Assembly (NCBI GenBank): GCA_905216155.1
Contig: CAJMSU010000008.1
Coordinates: 1-56,471 of the forward strand
Reading direction: 5' to 3'
Length of the DNA stretch: 56,471 nt
Origin: an uncultured bacterium
GTDB lineage: Bacteria; Bacillota_I; Bacilli_A; RF39; UBA660
Positions 15,720 through 24,575 of the stretch are shown here, in pieces. Under the pieces are notes generated by a model. That model saw only the letters and a program-made list of their open reading frames with translations. It ran no database searches and was not told where the DNA came from. The translations under genes and the position numbers were made by a program. Within the stretch, counting starts at the first letter, position 1; the number at the start of each line of letters is the position of its first letter.

Positions 15720-16529
15720 ATGTTAATATTACCAATAGTTAATAGAAATAGAGTATTAAATGTAGAAGTAAAACTAAAAAACTCAGAAAAAATCAGAACT
15801 AATGTTTACCTGGAGGATACTAAAGAAAGTGAAGTAATTGTTAATGGCAAAAAGTTTACTGATTCCAGCTATAATTCAGGCTCTAATGATGAATATGGAG
15901 TTGTTGATTTTATAAGAAATGCATCTATTAGAAATAAGGGAGATTATTTTATTACAACAAGAGAAAATTCATCCTCAAAACTATATGATGTATATGAAGT
16001 TGCGCATCCTTATAAAAAAGTACATCCATCTCTTGACAATTTATATGCATCTGTTGTCATGGACATGCGAAAAGAAATACCTGATATTAAAAGAGGCAGA
16101 TATTTATCTTTAGAAAAAATTGGTTTAGGTAAACACTTAACTGATGAAAAAGTTCAAAGATTACAACAAATAGTAAAAGAAGAAAAGGATCAATCTAGAT
16201 GGCCAGTATTATTTGAAGAAGCAGGTATAATGGATTTATATGAAACGCTTGACTTTATAAATATGTTTGATTGTACTGTAATTAGTGATACATCATTACC
16301 AGAAGATGTACTTGAATCTACCATAAAAGCGTTAGAGCCACTTAGTACTAAAGACTATAGAAATTTAAGCAATTATTATAAAATGGCCAAAGAAAATAAA
16401 AATATATATTCAAAACTTTCTATTATTAATAAAGCTATATACAATAAACCATATACACTTATTCAAAATAAAACAAAAAAACAAAAACAATTAGTTAAAA
16501 CGATGGATAATATACAACATGCAGCATAA
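15720..16529 (+). CDS. Protein of unknown function, 269 residues
   Basis: Start at ATG 15720 behind AGGTGAT, with a promoter just upstream; in-frame codons before that fall in the RNA gene. No signal peptide or membrane helix. The N-terminal third (VNRNRVLNVEVKL, TNVYLEDTKESEVIVNGK) looks beta-rich; from about residue 125 it is helical (LSLEKIGLGKHLTDEKVQRLQQIV, ALEPLSTKDYRNLSNYYKMA). I do not recognise a family. It overlaps tcdA by 11 bases, so the two proteins are made together; a cytoplasmic regulator or RNA-related role is only a guess. Confidence 0.75.
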   Translation: MLILPIVNRNRVLNVEVKLKNSEKIRTNVYLEDTKESEVIVNGKKFTDSSYNSGSNDEYGVVDFIRNASIRNKGDYFITTRENSSSKLYDVYEVAHPYKKVHPSLDNLYASVVMDMRKEIPDIKRGRYLSLEKIGLGKHLTDEKVQRLQQIVKEEKDQSRWPVLFEEAGIMDLYETLDFINMFDCTVISDTSLPEDVLESTIKALEPLSTKDYRNLSNYYKMAKENKNIYSKLSIINKAIYNKPYTLIQNKTKKQKQLVKTMDNIQHAA

Positions 16530-17199
16530 CTTAGATAGATTGAAATTGTTAATTGGTGAAGAAAATGTATCTTTACTAAAAAGCAAACATATTTTAGTAA
16601 TTGGTGTAGGTGGAGTAGGTGGCTATGTAGTTGAATCATTAGTAAGAAGTGGTATAGGAACCATTACTATAATAGATAATGATATAGTTGATGAGACAAA
16701 TCTTAATAGACAACTTATTGCGTTAAAGTCTACTATAGGTCAAAAAAAAGTAGAAGTATTAAAAAGAAGAATAAAAGATATTAATAACGAGTGTATTGTA
16801 GAAGCATATGCTGAATTTCTTGATGAAAATAACATAGCTAACTATATAAAAAGTGATATTGACTATGTAATTGATGCTTGTGATACAGTTAACACAAAAA
16901 AGGCTATTATTAAAGAATGTTTAGCTAAAAACATTAAATTTATATCTAGTATGGGAACTGCTAAAAAGCTTGATCCCTCTAAATTAGAAATTGTTGATGT
17001 TAGAAAAACCTATAATGATCCGTTAGCAAGAATTATCAGAAAATTTGTACGTGATGAAAAAATTAATAAAAAAGTAATGGTTTTATCATCTAGGGAACTT
17101 CCAATAAAAACCGATGGATTAGGTTCAAGTGCTTTTGTTCCTGGCAGCGCAGGACTTTTAATATCAAGTTACGTAATTAGAGATTTAATAAAAAAATAA
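16519..17199 (+). CDS. tcdA: tRNA threonylcarbamoyladenosine dehydratase (ThiF/E1-like)
   Basis: 226 residues. ATP-binding GVGGVGGYVVESLVRSGIG (about 30-48), DNDIVDETNLNRQ, and SSMGTAKKLDP followed by PGSAGLLISSYVIRDL, all typical of TcdA/CsdL. Cyclises t6A at position 37 of ANN-decoding tRNAs to ct6A in an ATP-dependent reaction at the membrane. Other E1-like enzymes are less likely because no partner ThiS/MoaD is present. Confidence 0.88.
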   Translation: MQHNLDRLKLLIGEENVSLLKSKHILVIGVGGVGGYVVESLVRSGIGTITIIDNDIVDETNLNRQLIALKSTIGQKKVEVLKRRIKDINNECIVEAYAEFLDENNIANYIKSDIDYVIDACDTVNTKKAIIKECLAKNIKFISSMGTAKKLDPSKLEIVDVRKTYNDPLARIIRKFVRDEKINKKVMVLSSRELPIKTDGLGSSAFVPGSAGLLISSYVIRDLIKK

Positions 17200-17232
17200 A
17201 AGAGAGCTTAATAACAAAACTTTCTTTTTTTA
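17198..17232. terminator. Terminator between tcdA and lexA
   Basis: AAAAGAGAG pairs with CTTTCTTTT (one G-U), loop of about 13 bases, followed by T on the plus strand; flanking A on the other side serves the minus strand. Weak. Confidence 0.5.
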
Positions 17233-17235
17233 TGT

Positions 17236-17853
17236 TTAAAATTTTCTATAGAGACCTATAGCTTTACCTAAAATTGTGACTTCATCTAGAATGATAGGCT
17301 CCATTGTATCATTTTCTGGTTGTAATCTAAAATAACCATTTTCTTTATAAAATGTTTTTACAGTTGCTTCATTATTTTTGTTCATAGCAACAACTGTATC
17401 ACCATTTCTAGCAGTTCTACATCTTTCTACAATTAAAATATCACCATCATATATTCCTACATTAATCATTGATTCACCACTGACTTTTAGAGTAAATATC
17501 TCATTTCTAGAAGTAAACAAATTAGTAGGCAAAGAAAAATATTCATCAGGTGTTTCAATAGCGTCTATTGGGGTACCAGCAGTAACCTTACCAAGTAATG
17601 GAACATCAACAATTCCTTCATCTTTTTCAATAAATTCATTTGGTACTAATACTTCAATTGTTCTATTTTTACTATTTCCCTTTTTAATATATCCTTTTTC
17701 TTCTAATTTTGTAAGATGAAAATGAATAGTAGCAGGTGAACTAAGATGTGCTTTCTCTCCAATTTCTCTAACAGTTGGTGGATATCCATTTTTTGCAATT
17801 AATTTTTTAATTATTTGAAGAATTAATTCTTGCTTTGTAGTTAATTTTTCCAT
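17236..17853 (-). CDS. lexA: SOS repressor LexA
   Basis: 205 residues from ATG 17853 after AGGAGG. Winged helix DNA-binding domain (1-65, recognition helix around SSPATIHFHL), cleavage site Ala92-Gly93 (VTAG), Ser128 in GESM and Lys166 in EATVK form the self-cleavage dyad. Represses the damage response until RecA filaments trigger cleavage. Two SOS boxes lie in the divergent intergenic region, one over its own -35 box, giving autoregulation, and one in the promoter of the divergent microprotein. Confidence 0.97.
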   Translation of the reverse strand: MEKLTTKQELILQIIKKLIAKNGYPPTVREIGEKAHLSSPATIHFHLTKLEEKGYIKKGNSKNRTIEVLVPNEFIEKDEGIVDVPLLGKVTAGTPIDAIETPDEYFSLPTNLFTSRNEIFTLKVSGESMINVGIYDGDILIVERCRTARNGDTVVAMNKNNEATVKTFYKENGYFRLQPENDTMEPIILDEVTILGKAIGLYRKF

Positions 17854-17873
17854 GTATCCTCCTTTATAAATTA

Positions 17874-17913
17874 AGTTTAACATAGGGTATGTAAAATGTC
17901 AAACAAATGTTTT
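17874..17913 (-). promoter_or_regulatory. lexA promoter with SOS box
   Basis: Minus strand: TTGACA (17902-17897), 17 bases, TAAACT (17879-17874). The sequence CAAACAAATGTTTT at 17900-17913 is a CGAAC-N4-GTTYG-like LexA box overlapping the -35. Confidence 0.7.
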
Positions 17914-17922
17914 AAAAATATA

Positions 17923-17951
17923 TTGACACGAACAAATGTATCATATATAAT
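17923..17951 (+). promoter_or_regulatory. SOS-controlled promoter of the divergent microprotein
   Basis: TTGACA (17923-17928), 17 bases, TATAAT (17946-17951), a perfect consensus, with the LexA-box-like CGAACAAATGTATC (17929-17942) filling the spacer. Strong when derepressed, blocked when LexA is bound. Confidence 0.78.
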
Positions 17952-17982
17952 TAAATTGTAATTTGAAAGGAGTTAGATTAGT

Positions 17983-18141
17983 ATGGTTATTAAAAATTAT
18001 TTTAGAAAAGGGTTAATTATAATAGGAATTTATTTATTAGTAACTTTTTGCCTACTTTTATCAGCAAAAAGGATTGAGAAATTAGAAAACGGTAATTTTC
18101 GTAATAACAACCAAAGTATTTCCCTAAGTTTTAATAAGTAA
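17983..18141 (+). CDS. SOS-linked single-pass membrane microprotein (cell division inhibitor candidate)
   Basis: 52 residues, starting MVIKNYFRKG at ATG 17983 behind AAAGGAG. One membrane helix (about 10-28, GLIIIGIYLLVTFCLLLSA) preceded by basic residues, then a short polar tail ending SLSFNK. It diverges from lexA and has a LexA box in its promoter, the same place and control as Bacillus yneA and the same logic as SidA/ChiZ-type SOS division blockers. It lacks the LysM domain of YneA. The function is inferred from position, size and control only. Confidence 0.7.
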   Translation: MVIKNYFRKGLIIIGIYLLVTFCLLLSAKRIEKLENGNFRNNNQSISLSFNK

Positions 18142-18143
18142 TA

Positions 18144-18173
18144 TTAGAATTAGTTATAATAATATGGTATACT
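18144..18173 (+). promoter_or_regulatory. polA promoter
   Basis: TTAGAA (18144-18149), 18 bases, TATACT (18168-18173); AGGTGAT follows the -10 box by seven bases. Confidence 0.5.
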
Positions 18174-18192
18174 TTAATATAGGTGATTAATT

Positions 18193-20787
18193 ATGAAAAA
18201 GATAATTTTAGTTGATGGTAATAATTTGCTTTTTAGAAGTTATTATGCTACTGCATACCAAGGTGTTATTATGAGAAATTCAAAAGGATTTCCTACTAAT
18301 GCCTTATATGGTTTTATCAATATGATGATGAAAATAATAAATGAAGAAAATCCATCATATATAATGGTTGCTTTTGATAAAGGAAAGACTTTTAGACATG
18401 ATAAATATGAAAGTTATAAGGCAGGAAGAGTTGAAACACCAGATGACTTAAAACTTCAGTTTCCAAAAGCCAAAGAAATTTTAGGTGCAATGGGAATTAA
18501 ATGGTTTGAAATTGATAATTATGAAGCTGATGATATTATTGGAACTCTTAGTAGAATGGTTGATGAAGAAGATCAGTTCATTGCAACTATTGTAAGTAGT
18601 GACAAAGACTTACTACAACTTATTAGTGAAGAAGTAGATGTAAAACTTTTAAAACAATCTGGTCATATAATGATGGATAAAGAAGAGTTTAGAAATACTT
18701 ATAAAGTTGATCCCATTAGGATGGTTGATTTGAAAGCTTTGATGGGAGATCCTAGCGACCATATCCCTGGTGTCAAAGGAATTGGAGAAAAAACAGCTAT
18801 CAACTTGCTTTCTAAATATGATAGTCTAGATAATTTATATGAACACATTGACGAAGTTACTGGAAAAACTAAAGAAAAACTTATTAATGATAAAGAAAAT
18901 GCATATATGAGTTATGATCTTGCCACTATATATAAATATGTTCCTATTGACTTTTCTCTAGAAGACTGTAAATATAACGGAGAAAATAAAGAAATGTTTG
19001 CTAAATTACTTAATGAATTTGAGTTTAAATCTCTACTTAAAAAGTTTAATTTAGATAAAGCCATAGAAGATAAAAATAAAGAAGTAGTAATAAAATCAAT
19101 GGATGACTTTTCAGATAAAAACTTTTCATTTTACCTAGAAACAACAGGAACAGTTTACAGTAAAAGTGAAATTAAAGGAATAGGAATATATGATGGAGAA
19201 TATGGATATTTTATAGATAAAGATAATATTTCTAAATATATCAATATATTTAATACTTCATCTATTAAATATACCTATGACTATAAAAAAGCTCTATTTG
19301 TTTTGAACAAGTATAACATTTCATTTAATAATGTTTTATATGATGCCATGATTGCTATTTATTTGCTTGATTATCCAGTAAAAGATGATATTAGTTTTAC
19401 TGCCAAGAGTTTTAATTATGACATGCCTTTATATGATGAGTTGTTTGGTAGTGTTAAAAAGCCTAAAGAAGTAGAAGAAGGCATCTTAATTAAAGAATGC
19501 ATAGAAAAGGCAAAATTTATTTATGAAACCCATGATAGAATTATAAAGGAATTAGAAGAAAAAGAGGAAATAGATTTATTTAATAATATAGAAATGCCAT
19601 TAGCAGAAGTTCTATCTGATATGGAGCTTACTGGTATAAGGGTTGATAGAGAATACTTAGAAAACCTAGAAAAAGATTTAAAAAATAAACTTGATTCAAT
19701 AGAAAAAGAAATATATGAACTTGCTGGGACAGAATTTAATATTCAATCTCCATCACAACTTTCTAAAATATTATTTGAAATTTTAAATATTCCTTATCCT
19801 AAAAGAGTAAAAAATGGAAAATACTCAACTAGTAAAGATATTTTGGATAAAATTAGATTAGAGCATCCTATAGTTGATAAAGTACTTGAATATAGAACTA
19901 TATTTAAACTATATACTAATTATGCTGTTGGACTAATCTCTGAGATTAGAGAAGATGGTAGAATTCACACTATATTTACACAAACCCTAACAAGAACTGG
20001 TAGGCTTTCTAGTATAAGCCCTAATTTACAAAACATTCCAGCTAGAAGCCTTTATTCAAAATTAATTAGAACTGCATTTATACCTGATGACAATTCTAAA
20101 TTACTATCTAGCGATTACTCACAAGTAGAACTTAGAATTTTTTCTCATATGGCAAATGCTACTAACTTAATTGAAGCATTTAAATCTGGAAAAGACATAC
20201 ATACTAAAACTGCAGCCGATATATATCATGTATCACCAGAAGAAGTAACAAAAGATATGAGAAGAACTGCAAAAGCAGTTAATTTTGGAATATTATATGG
20301 AATAAGCAGTTTTGGTTTATCAGAAGATTTAGGTGTAAATATTGTTACAGCTAAAGGCTTTATTGATAATTATCTAAAGACATATCCAGGTATTTCTGAA
20401 TTTATGGAAGAAGAAAAAAAACAAGCTTATGCTAATGGATACGTTAAAACATTAATGAATAGAATAAGATACATAGAGGAGTTAAAAAGTAAAAACTACA
20501 TGGTAAGAAGTAGTGGAGAAAGAATGGCTTTAAATACTCCAGTTCAAGGAACAGCAGCCGATATACTAAAAAAGGCTATGGTAGAAATTTATAGAGAATT
20601 TAAAAGACTTGGACTAAAAAGTAAAATGTTAATTCAAGTACACGACGAACTTGTATTTAATGTTTTAGATGATGAAATAGACGAAGTTAAAAAAATAGTA
20701 AAAGATATAATGGAAAATACTTATAAACTTAGTGTCCCATTAAAAGTAGACATTGAAGTTGGAAACAATTGGTATGAAGCAAAATAG
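18193..20787 (+). CDS. polA: DNA polymerase I
   Basis: 864 residues. N-terminal 5'-3' exonuclease (1-290; VDGNNLLFRSYYA, FEIDNYEADDIIG, SDKDLLQL, GVKGIGEKTA), a middle 3'-5' exonuclease-like domain, and the polymerase with TLTRTGRLSS, DYSQVELRI (motif A), RRTAKAVNFGILYG (motif B) and HDELVFNV (motif C). The middle domain has FYLETTGT where active proofreaders have DTE, so proofreading is probably lost as in Bacillus and Taq Pol I. Replaces RNA primers and fills repair gaps. mutM follows after 12 bases, a common pairing. Confidence 0.97.
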   Translation: MKKIILVDGNNLLFRSYYATAYQGVIMRNSKGFPTNALYGFINMMMKIINEENPSYIMVAFDKGKTFRHDKYESYKAGRVETPDDLKLQFPKAKEILGAMGIKWFEIDNYEADDIIGTLSRMVDEEDQFIATIVSSDKDLLQLISEEVDVKLLKQSGHIMMDKEEFRNTYKVDPIRMVDLKALMGDPSDHIPGVKGIGEKTAINLLSKYDSLDNLYEHIDEVTGKTKEKLINDKENAYMSYDLATIYKYVPIDFSLEDCKYNGENKEMFAKLLNEFEFKSLLKKFNLDKAIEDKNKEVVIKSMDDFSDKNFSFYLETTGTVYSKSEIKGIGIYDGEYGYFIDKDNISKYINIFNTSSIKYTYDYKKALFVLNKYNISFNNVLYDAMIAIYLLDYPVKDDISFTAKSFNYDMPLYDELFGSVKKPKEVEEGILIKECIEKAKFIYETHDRIIKELEEKEEIDLFNNIEMPLAEVLSDMELTGIRVDREYLENLEKDLKNKLDSIEKEIYELAGTEFNIQSPSQLSKILFEILNIPYPKRVKNGKYSTSKDILDKIRLEHPIVDKVLEYRTIFKLYTNYAVGLISEIREDGRIHTIFTQTLTRTGRLSSISPNLQNIPARSLYSKLIRTAFIPDDNSKLLSSDYSQVELRIFSHMANATNLIEAFKSGKDIHTKTAADIYHVSPEEVTKDMRRTAKAVNFGILYGISSFGLSEDLGVNIVTAKGFIDNYLKTYPGISEFMEEEKKQAYANGYVKTLMNRIRYIEELKSKNYMVRSSGERMALNTPVQGTAADILKKAMVEIYREFKRLGLKSKMLIQVHDELVFNVLDDEIDEVKKIVKDIMENTYKLSVPLKVDIEVGNNWYEAK

Positions 20788-20799
20788 GAGGTTATAAAA

Positions 20800-21624
20800 A
20801 TGCCTGAAAAACCAGAAGTTATTACTGTTGCTAGAAGCTTAAAACCTAAAATAGTAGGTAAAAAGATAACAAATTGTAATGTTTATTGGAATAATATAAT
20901 CGCACATCCTACAACTGATTTATTTAAAAAAGAAACAATCAATCAAGTAATACATGATGTTACAACTAATGGTAAATTTATCAACATTTTACTTGATGAT
21001 TATAATTTACTTATTCATCTAAGAATGGAGGGTAAATTTTTCTTCAGAAAAAAAGGCGATATGATAAATAAACATGAACATGTAGAATTTATTTTGGATG
21101 ATGATATAAGTTTTAGATTTCATGATGTCCGTAAATTTGGCAAAATGTATTTAATTAAAAAAGAAAAAGTTAATTCAGTAAAACCATTAAATGAATTAGG
21201 ACTTGAGTATAATGATAAAAATCTGACTAAGGAATATTTATTCTCAAAAATAAAAAACAAAAAAACACCAATAAAAACTACTTTACTTGATCAAAGTATA
21301 ATTTGTGGTATTGGAAATATTTATGATGATGAGATTCTATTTATGAGTTCTATTAATCCAATTAGAAAGTCATGTGATATCACCCTAGAAGAATGCGATA
21401 AAATTATAAAGAACACAAATATTGTTTTGAATAGAGCTATTGAACTAGGAGGTACTACAATTAAAAGTTTCACATCTAGTGAAGGAGTTCATGGACTTTT
21501 TCAAAATGAATTATTAGTTCATGGTAAACAAGGAGAAAAATGTCCTAAGTGTGGTAGCATACTCAAAAAAATAAAAGTAGCTGGAAGAGGCACTACATAT
21601 TGTCCAAAATGCCAAGAAAAATAA
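20800..21624 (+). CDS. mutM: Formamidopyrimidine-DNA glycosylase
   Basis: 274 residues. Processed N-terminus Pro2-Glu3 in MPEKPEV (usual form MPELPEV), Lys59 in TNGKF, HDVRKFGK, and a C-terminal zinc finger with CPKC and CPKC (about 247-270). Removes 8-oxoguanine and formamidopyrimidine and cuts the strand by beta/delta elimination. Same operon as polA (AGGAGG before ATG). Confidence 0.93.
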   Translation: MPEKPEVITVARSLKPKIVGKKITNCNVYWNNIIAHPTTDLFKKETINQVIHDVTTNGKFINILLDDYNLLIHLRMEGKFFFRKKGDMINKHEHVEFILDDDISFRFHDVRKFGKMYLIKKEKVNSVKPLNELGLEYNDKNLTKEYLFSKIKNKKTPIKTTLLDQSIICGIGNIYDDEILFMSSINPIRKSCDITLEECDKIIKNTNIVLNRAIELGGTTIKSFTSSEGVHGLFQNELLVHGKQGEKCPKCGSILKKIKVAGRGTTYCPKCQEK

Positions 21625-21683
21625 ATAAGACCAGTTTATATAAAATAAAATTTTAAAAATATTATCAAGTGGAGGTTTTAAAT

Positions 21684-22262
21684 ATGCTAGATTCTGAATT
21701 AGAGTCATTAAGGGATAAATATAAATTATTAATACAAGAAAAAGAAGAAATATTAAATTTAAAAAAGAAAATAGAAGTCTTAGAACAAATCCCTGAGGTG
21801 AAAGAGTATATAGACTCTGTTCAAAAATATAAATTACTTAAATTAAAACATTTAACTGATATTGAAAATAAGTCTAATTCTTATTTTGTAAAACAAGCAG
21901 TAAATCAATCAGATATAACACCAAGTGATGATTATTATGTTTATATAGGAACTTATAAATATACAGATGAAAAAGATGTTATACATGGATCATGTGATAT
22001 TGAAGTTAATAGAGATGATGAAAGTGCTGATTACGTTGTTTACTATAATTTAGAAGCTAAAAGTTATAGCCCCAAAGAAAGTATTGAAATACCTTATAAT
22101 AAATCACATGAATTTGAACAAACACATAAAATTATCATACCTAAAAATCTAAATCATAAAAAAGAATATTTTTATGATTTACAAGATGAATATTTTGAAA
22201 CTATGATTTTAAAATCAAAATCAGAGGCTATTGAAAAAATAAACAAATTAGTAAAAAAATAA
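21684..22262 (+). CDS. Unknown protein with N-terminal coiled coil
   Basis: 192 residues from ATG 21684 behind GGAGG. The first 60 residues are heptad-like and charged (SLRDKYKLLIQEKEEILNLKK), followed by a beta-rich, acidic domain (YYVYIGTYKYTDEKDV, CDIEVNRDDESADYVVYYN) and a helical C-terminus rich in lysine. No membrane helix, no known motif. Last gene of the polA-mutM operon by spacing (59 bases), followed by a terminator. Function not recognised. Confidence 0.7.
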   Translation: MLDSELESLRDKYKLLIQEKEEILNLKKKIEVLEQIPEVKEYIDSVQKYKLLKLKHLTDIENKSNSYFVKQAVNQSDITPSDDYYVYIGTYKYTDEKDVIHGSCDIEVNRDDESADYVVYYNLEAKSYSPKESIEIPYNKSHEFEQTHKIIIPKNLNHKKEYFYDLQDEYFETMILKSKSEAIEKINKLVKK

Positions 22263-22294
22263 TGTTTAATTAAATGAAACATATAGATAAAATC

Positions 22295-22332
22295 AAAATC
22301 AATACAAAATATATATTAGGTATTGATTTTTT
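22295..22332 (+). terminator. Terminator after the polA-mutM operon
   Basis: AAAATCAATAC (22295-22305) pairs with GTATTGATTTT (22320-22330), loop of 14, more T after it. Confidence 0.8.
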
Positions 22333-22345
22333 AATGAGTTTTTCT

Positions 22346-22373
22346 TTGCAAATGATAAAAAATGTAGTATAAT
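22346..22373 (+). promoter_or_regulatory. pyk promoter
   Basis: TTGCAA (22346-22351), 16 bases, TATAAT (22368-22373). Confidence 0.75.
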
Positions 22374-22407
22374 TATATCTGTTCGTGGAGAAGGAGTGAA
22401 GAAGTAA

Positions 22408-23814
22408 ATGAAAAAAACAAAGATTATTTGTAGTATAGGTCCTGCATCTAATGAACCAGATGTAATGGAAAAAATGGTTTTAGCAGGAATGAATGTTGCA
22501 AGAATAAATTTCTCTCATGCAACAGAGGAAGAAAAAAAACAAGTTGTATCATCAGTTCATGAAGTAAGAAAAAGAACTGGATTTAATATAGGTATCTTAT
22601 ATGATACAAAAGGACCAGAATTTAGAAGTGGTAAAACACTAAATGGTGAAATTAAATTAGTCCCAGGTAAAGATATTAGAATAGTAAAAGAAGACGTATT
22701 AGGTACTGAAGAAAGATTTTCTGTTAACCATCCACAAGCTATTGACAATTTAGAAGTTGGTAGTGTTGTATTACTTGAAAACGGATTAATGAAAATAGTT
22801 GTTAAATCTGTTGAAGAAGATGGTGTTACTTGTACTATTGTAAATGGTGGAGTATTAGGTGATAAAAAATCTTTAAGCGTTCCAGGTGTTAAATTAGATA
22901 TACCATTTATCAGTGAAGTTGATAAAAATGATATAATTTATGCATGTGAACATGAAGGAGATTTCTTAGCTTTATCTTTTGTTTCTTGTGTTGAAGATGT
23001 TTTAGCAGCAAAAGAAATATTAAAAGAACATGGAAGAGAAGATCTAAAAATTATATCTAAAATTGAAAGTATGACTGGAATAGAAAACTTAGATTCTATC
23101 GTTGAAGAATCTGATGGAATTATGGTAGCAAGAGGTGACCTAGGAGTTGAAGTTCCTATGACTATGCTTCCAATCTATCAAAAACAAATTATAAAAAAAT
23201 GCCGTCAAGCAGGAAAAATTTGTATTGTTGCTACTGAAATGCTAGAAAGCATGAAAAAAGGTGCTAGACCAACACGTGCTGAAGTTTCAGATGTCGCTAA
23301 TGCTGTACTTGATGGTACTGATGCAGTTATGTTAAGTGGTGAAACTACTACAGGACACAGCCCAATTGAAACTGTTGACTTTATGGCTAGCATTTGCCGT
23401 GACACTGAAGAATATTATAATCATCAATTTGATTATATAGAAAAAGTAGGTATTACTGAGAGTATTGCTTCAAGTGTTGTTGAATGTTCTAGAGTAATGG
23501 ATGTTAAAGTTATAGTTGCATCTACCGTAAGTGGTTATAGTGCTAGAAGAATTTCTAATTTAAAACCTAATAGTTATGTACTTGCAACTTGCACAACAAA
23601 AGAAGTTGCTCAAAGTTTAGCTCTTAACTATGGTGTTTATACAACTATTGTTCCAGTTTGTGATAGTACAGATGAAGTTATTAATACTGGTATAGAAAAA
23701 GCTAAAGAAATGTTTAAGTTAAATCCAAAAGATAAAATTATTATTACTGGCGGATTACCTGTCACTAGTGAAAAAAGAGTTACTAACTTTATGAAAATTG
23801 AAGAAATAAAATAA
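22408..23814 (+). CDS. pyk: Pyruvate kinase
   Basis: 468 residues, the short form without the extra C-terminal PEP-utiliser-like domain of Bacillus Pyk. Visible: KTKIICSIGPAS, MNVARINFSHA, DTKGPEFRSG, the active-site ISKIES, GIMVARGDLGVE and IVATEMLESM. Makes pyruvate and ATP from phosphoenolpyruvate. It stands alone, without the usual upstream pfkA. GGAGAAGGAG precedes the start. Confidence 0.97.
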   Translation: MKKTKIICSIGPASNEPDVMEKMVLAGMNVARINFSHATEEEKKQVVSSVHEVRKRTGFNIGILYDTKGPEFRSGKTLNGEIKLVPGKDIRIVKEDVLGTEERFSVNHPQAIDNLEVGSVVLLENGLMKIVVKSVEEDGVTCTIVNGGVLGDKKSLSVPGVKLDIPFISEVDKNDIIYACEHEGDFLALSFVSCVEDVLAAKEILKEHGREDLKIISKIESMTGIENLDSIVEESDGIMVARGDLGVEVPMTMLPIYQKQIIKKCRQAGKICIVATEMLESMKKGARPTRAEVSDVANAVLDGTDAVMLSGETTTGHSPIETVDFMASICRDTEEYYNHQFDYIEKVGITESIASSVVECSRVMDVKVIVASTVSGYSARRISNLKPNSYVLATCTTKEVAQSLALNYGVYTTIVPVCDSTDEVINTGIEKAKEMFKLNPKDKIIITGGLPVTSEKRVTNFMKIEEIK

Positions 23815-23828
23815 TTTCTTCTTTTTTT
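23800..23828 (+). terminator. pyk terminator
   Basis: GAAGAAAT (23800-23807), loop of six, ATTTCTTC (23814-23821), seven T. Confidence 0.85.
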
Positions 23829-23849
23829 ATGCTTTATAAATATATAATA

Positions 23850-23887
23850 AAAAGCACTTGGTAACCTTAATTAGCCAAGTGTTTTTT
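23850..23887. terminator. gmk terminator, bidirectional
   Basis: AAAAGCACTTGG (23850-23861) pairs with CCAAGTGTTTTT (23875-23886); it ends gmk on the minus strand and backs up pyk. Confidence 0.8.
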
Positions 23888-24575
23888 AATTTATTTTTTC
23901 TGATATACTTTTATTTATAAATTCCTTATCTTCCATCATTAAAAGTTCATGTATTTCTTCTTCTTTTGTATCTAAGAAAACTTCTTCAATTCTATCAACT
24001 CTACATTTTTCAGCTTTTATAATTGCATCGACTTTATCTACAGCATCATCTAATATATCATTTACAACCACATAGTTGTATTTAGTTACTTCATTAATTT
24101 CTTTATATGCTGTATGGAATCTTTCAATTATTTTTTCATTAGAATCTGTACCACGTCTTTTTAATCTCTTAACAAGTGTTTTTAGAGAAGGCGGCATTAT
24201 AAATATTAATAATGACTCTGGTAACATTTCTTTTACTTTTTTAGCACCTTGAATTTCAATTATTAAAATAACATCTATTCCTTGATCCAACTTTTCTTTT
24301 ATATACTTTTTAGGTGTACCATAATAGTTACCAGCATATTCTGCATATTCTAAGAAAAATCCTTCATCTATTTTCTCTTTAAAGTCATCCTTTGATAGAA
24401 AATAATAATCTTTTCCTTCTACTTCACCATTACGAGGTTCCCTTGATGTTGCTGATACTGAGACCCAAATAGGAACAGTACTTTTCTCCATTAATTTTTT
24501 TACGACTGTATCCTTTCCACTTCCAGATGGAGCTGATACTATAATTAATTGTCCTGTTTTTCTTTGTTTTATCAT
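23886..24575 (-). CDS. gmk: Guanylate kinase
   Basis: 229 residues, about 20 longer than usual because of an acidic C-terminal tail (TKEEEIHELLMMEDKEF). P-loop APSGSGKDT (15-23), GMP-binding SVSATSREPRNGEVEGKDY, and AEYAGNYYGTP. Converts GMP to GDP. It overlaps tmcAL by 4 bases (ATGA), which is an unusual pairing; Bacillus has gmk next to rpoZ. Confidence 0.95.
   Translation of the reverse strand: MIKQRKTGQLIIVSAPSGSGKDTVVKKLMEKSTVPIWVSVSATSREPRNGEVEGKDYYFLSKDDFKEKIDEGFFLEYAEYAGNYYGTPKKYIKEKLDQGIDVILIIEIQGAKKVKEMLPESLLIFIMPPSLKTLVKRLKRRGTDSNEKIIERFHTAYKEINEVTKYNYVVVNDILDDAVDKVDAIIKAEKCRVDRIEEVFLDTKEEEIHELLMMEDKEFINKSISEKIN

Noticed and set aside
17236..17883. LexA starting at the upstream start 17883
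   Set aside because: The ATG at 17853 has AGGAGG in front and matches the family length; the extra residues overlap the promoter.
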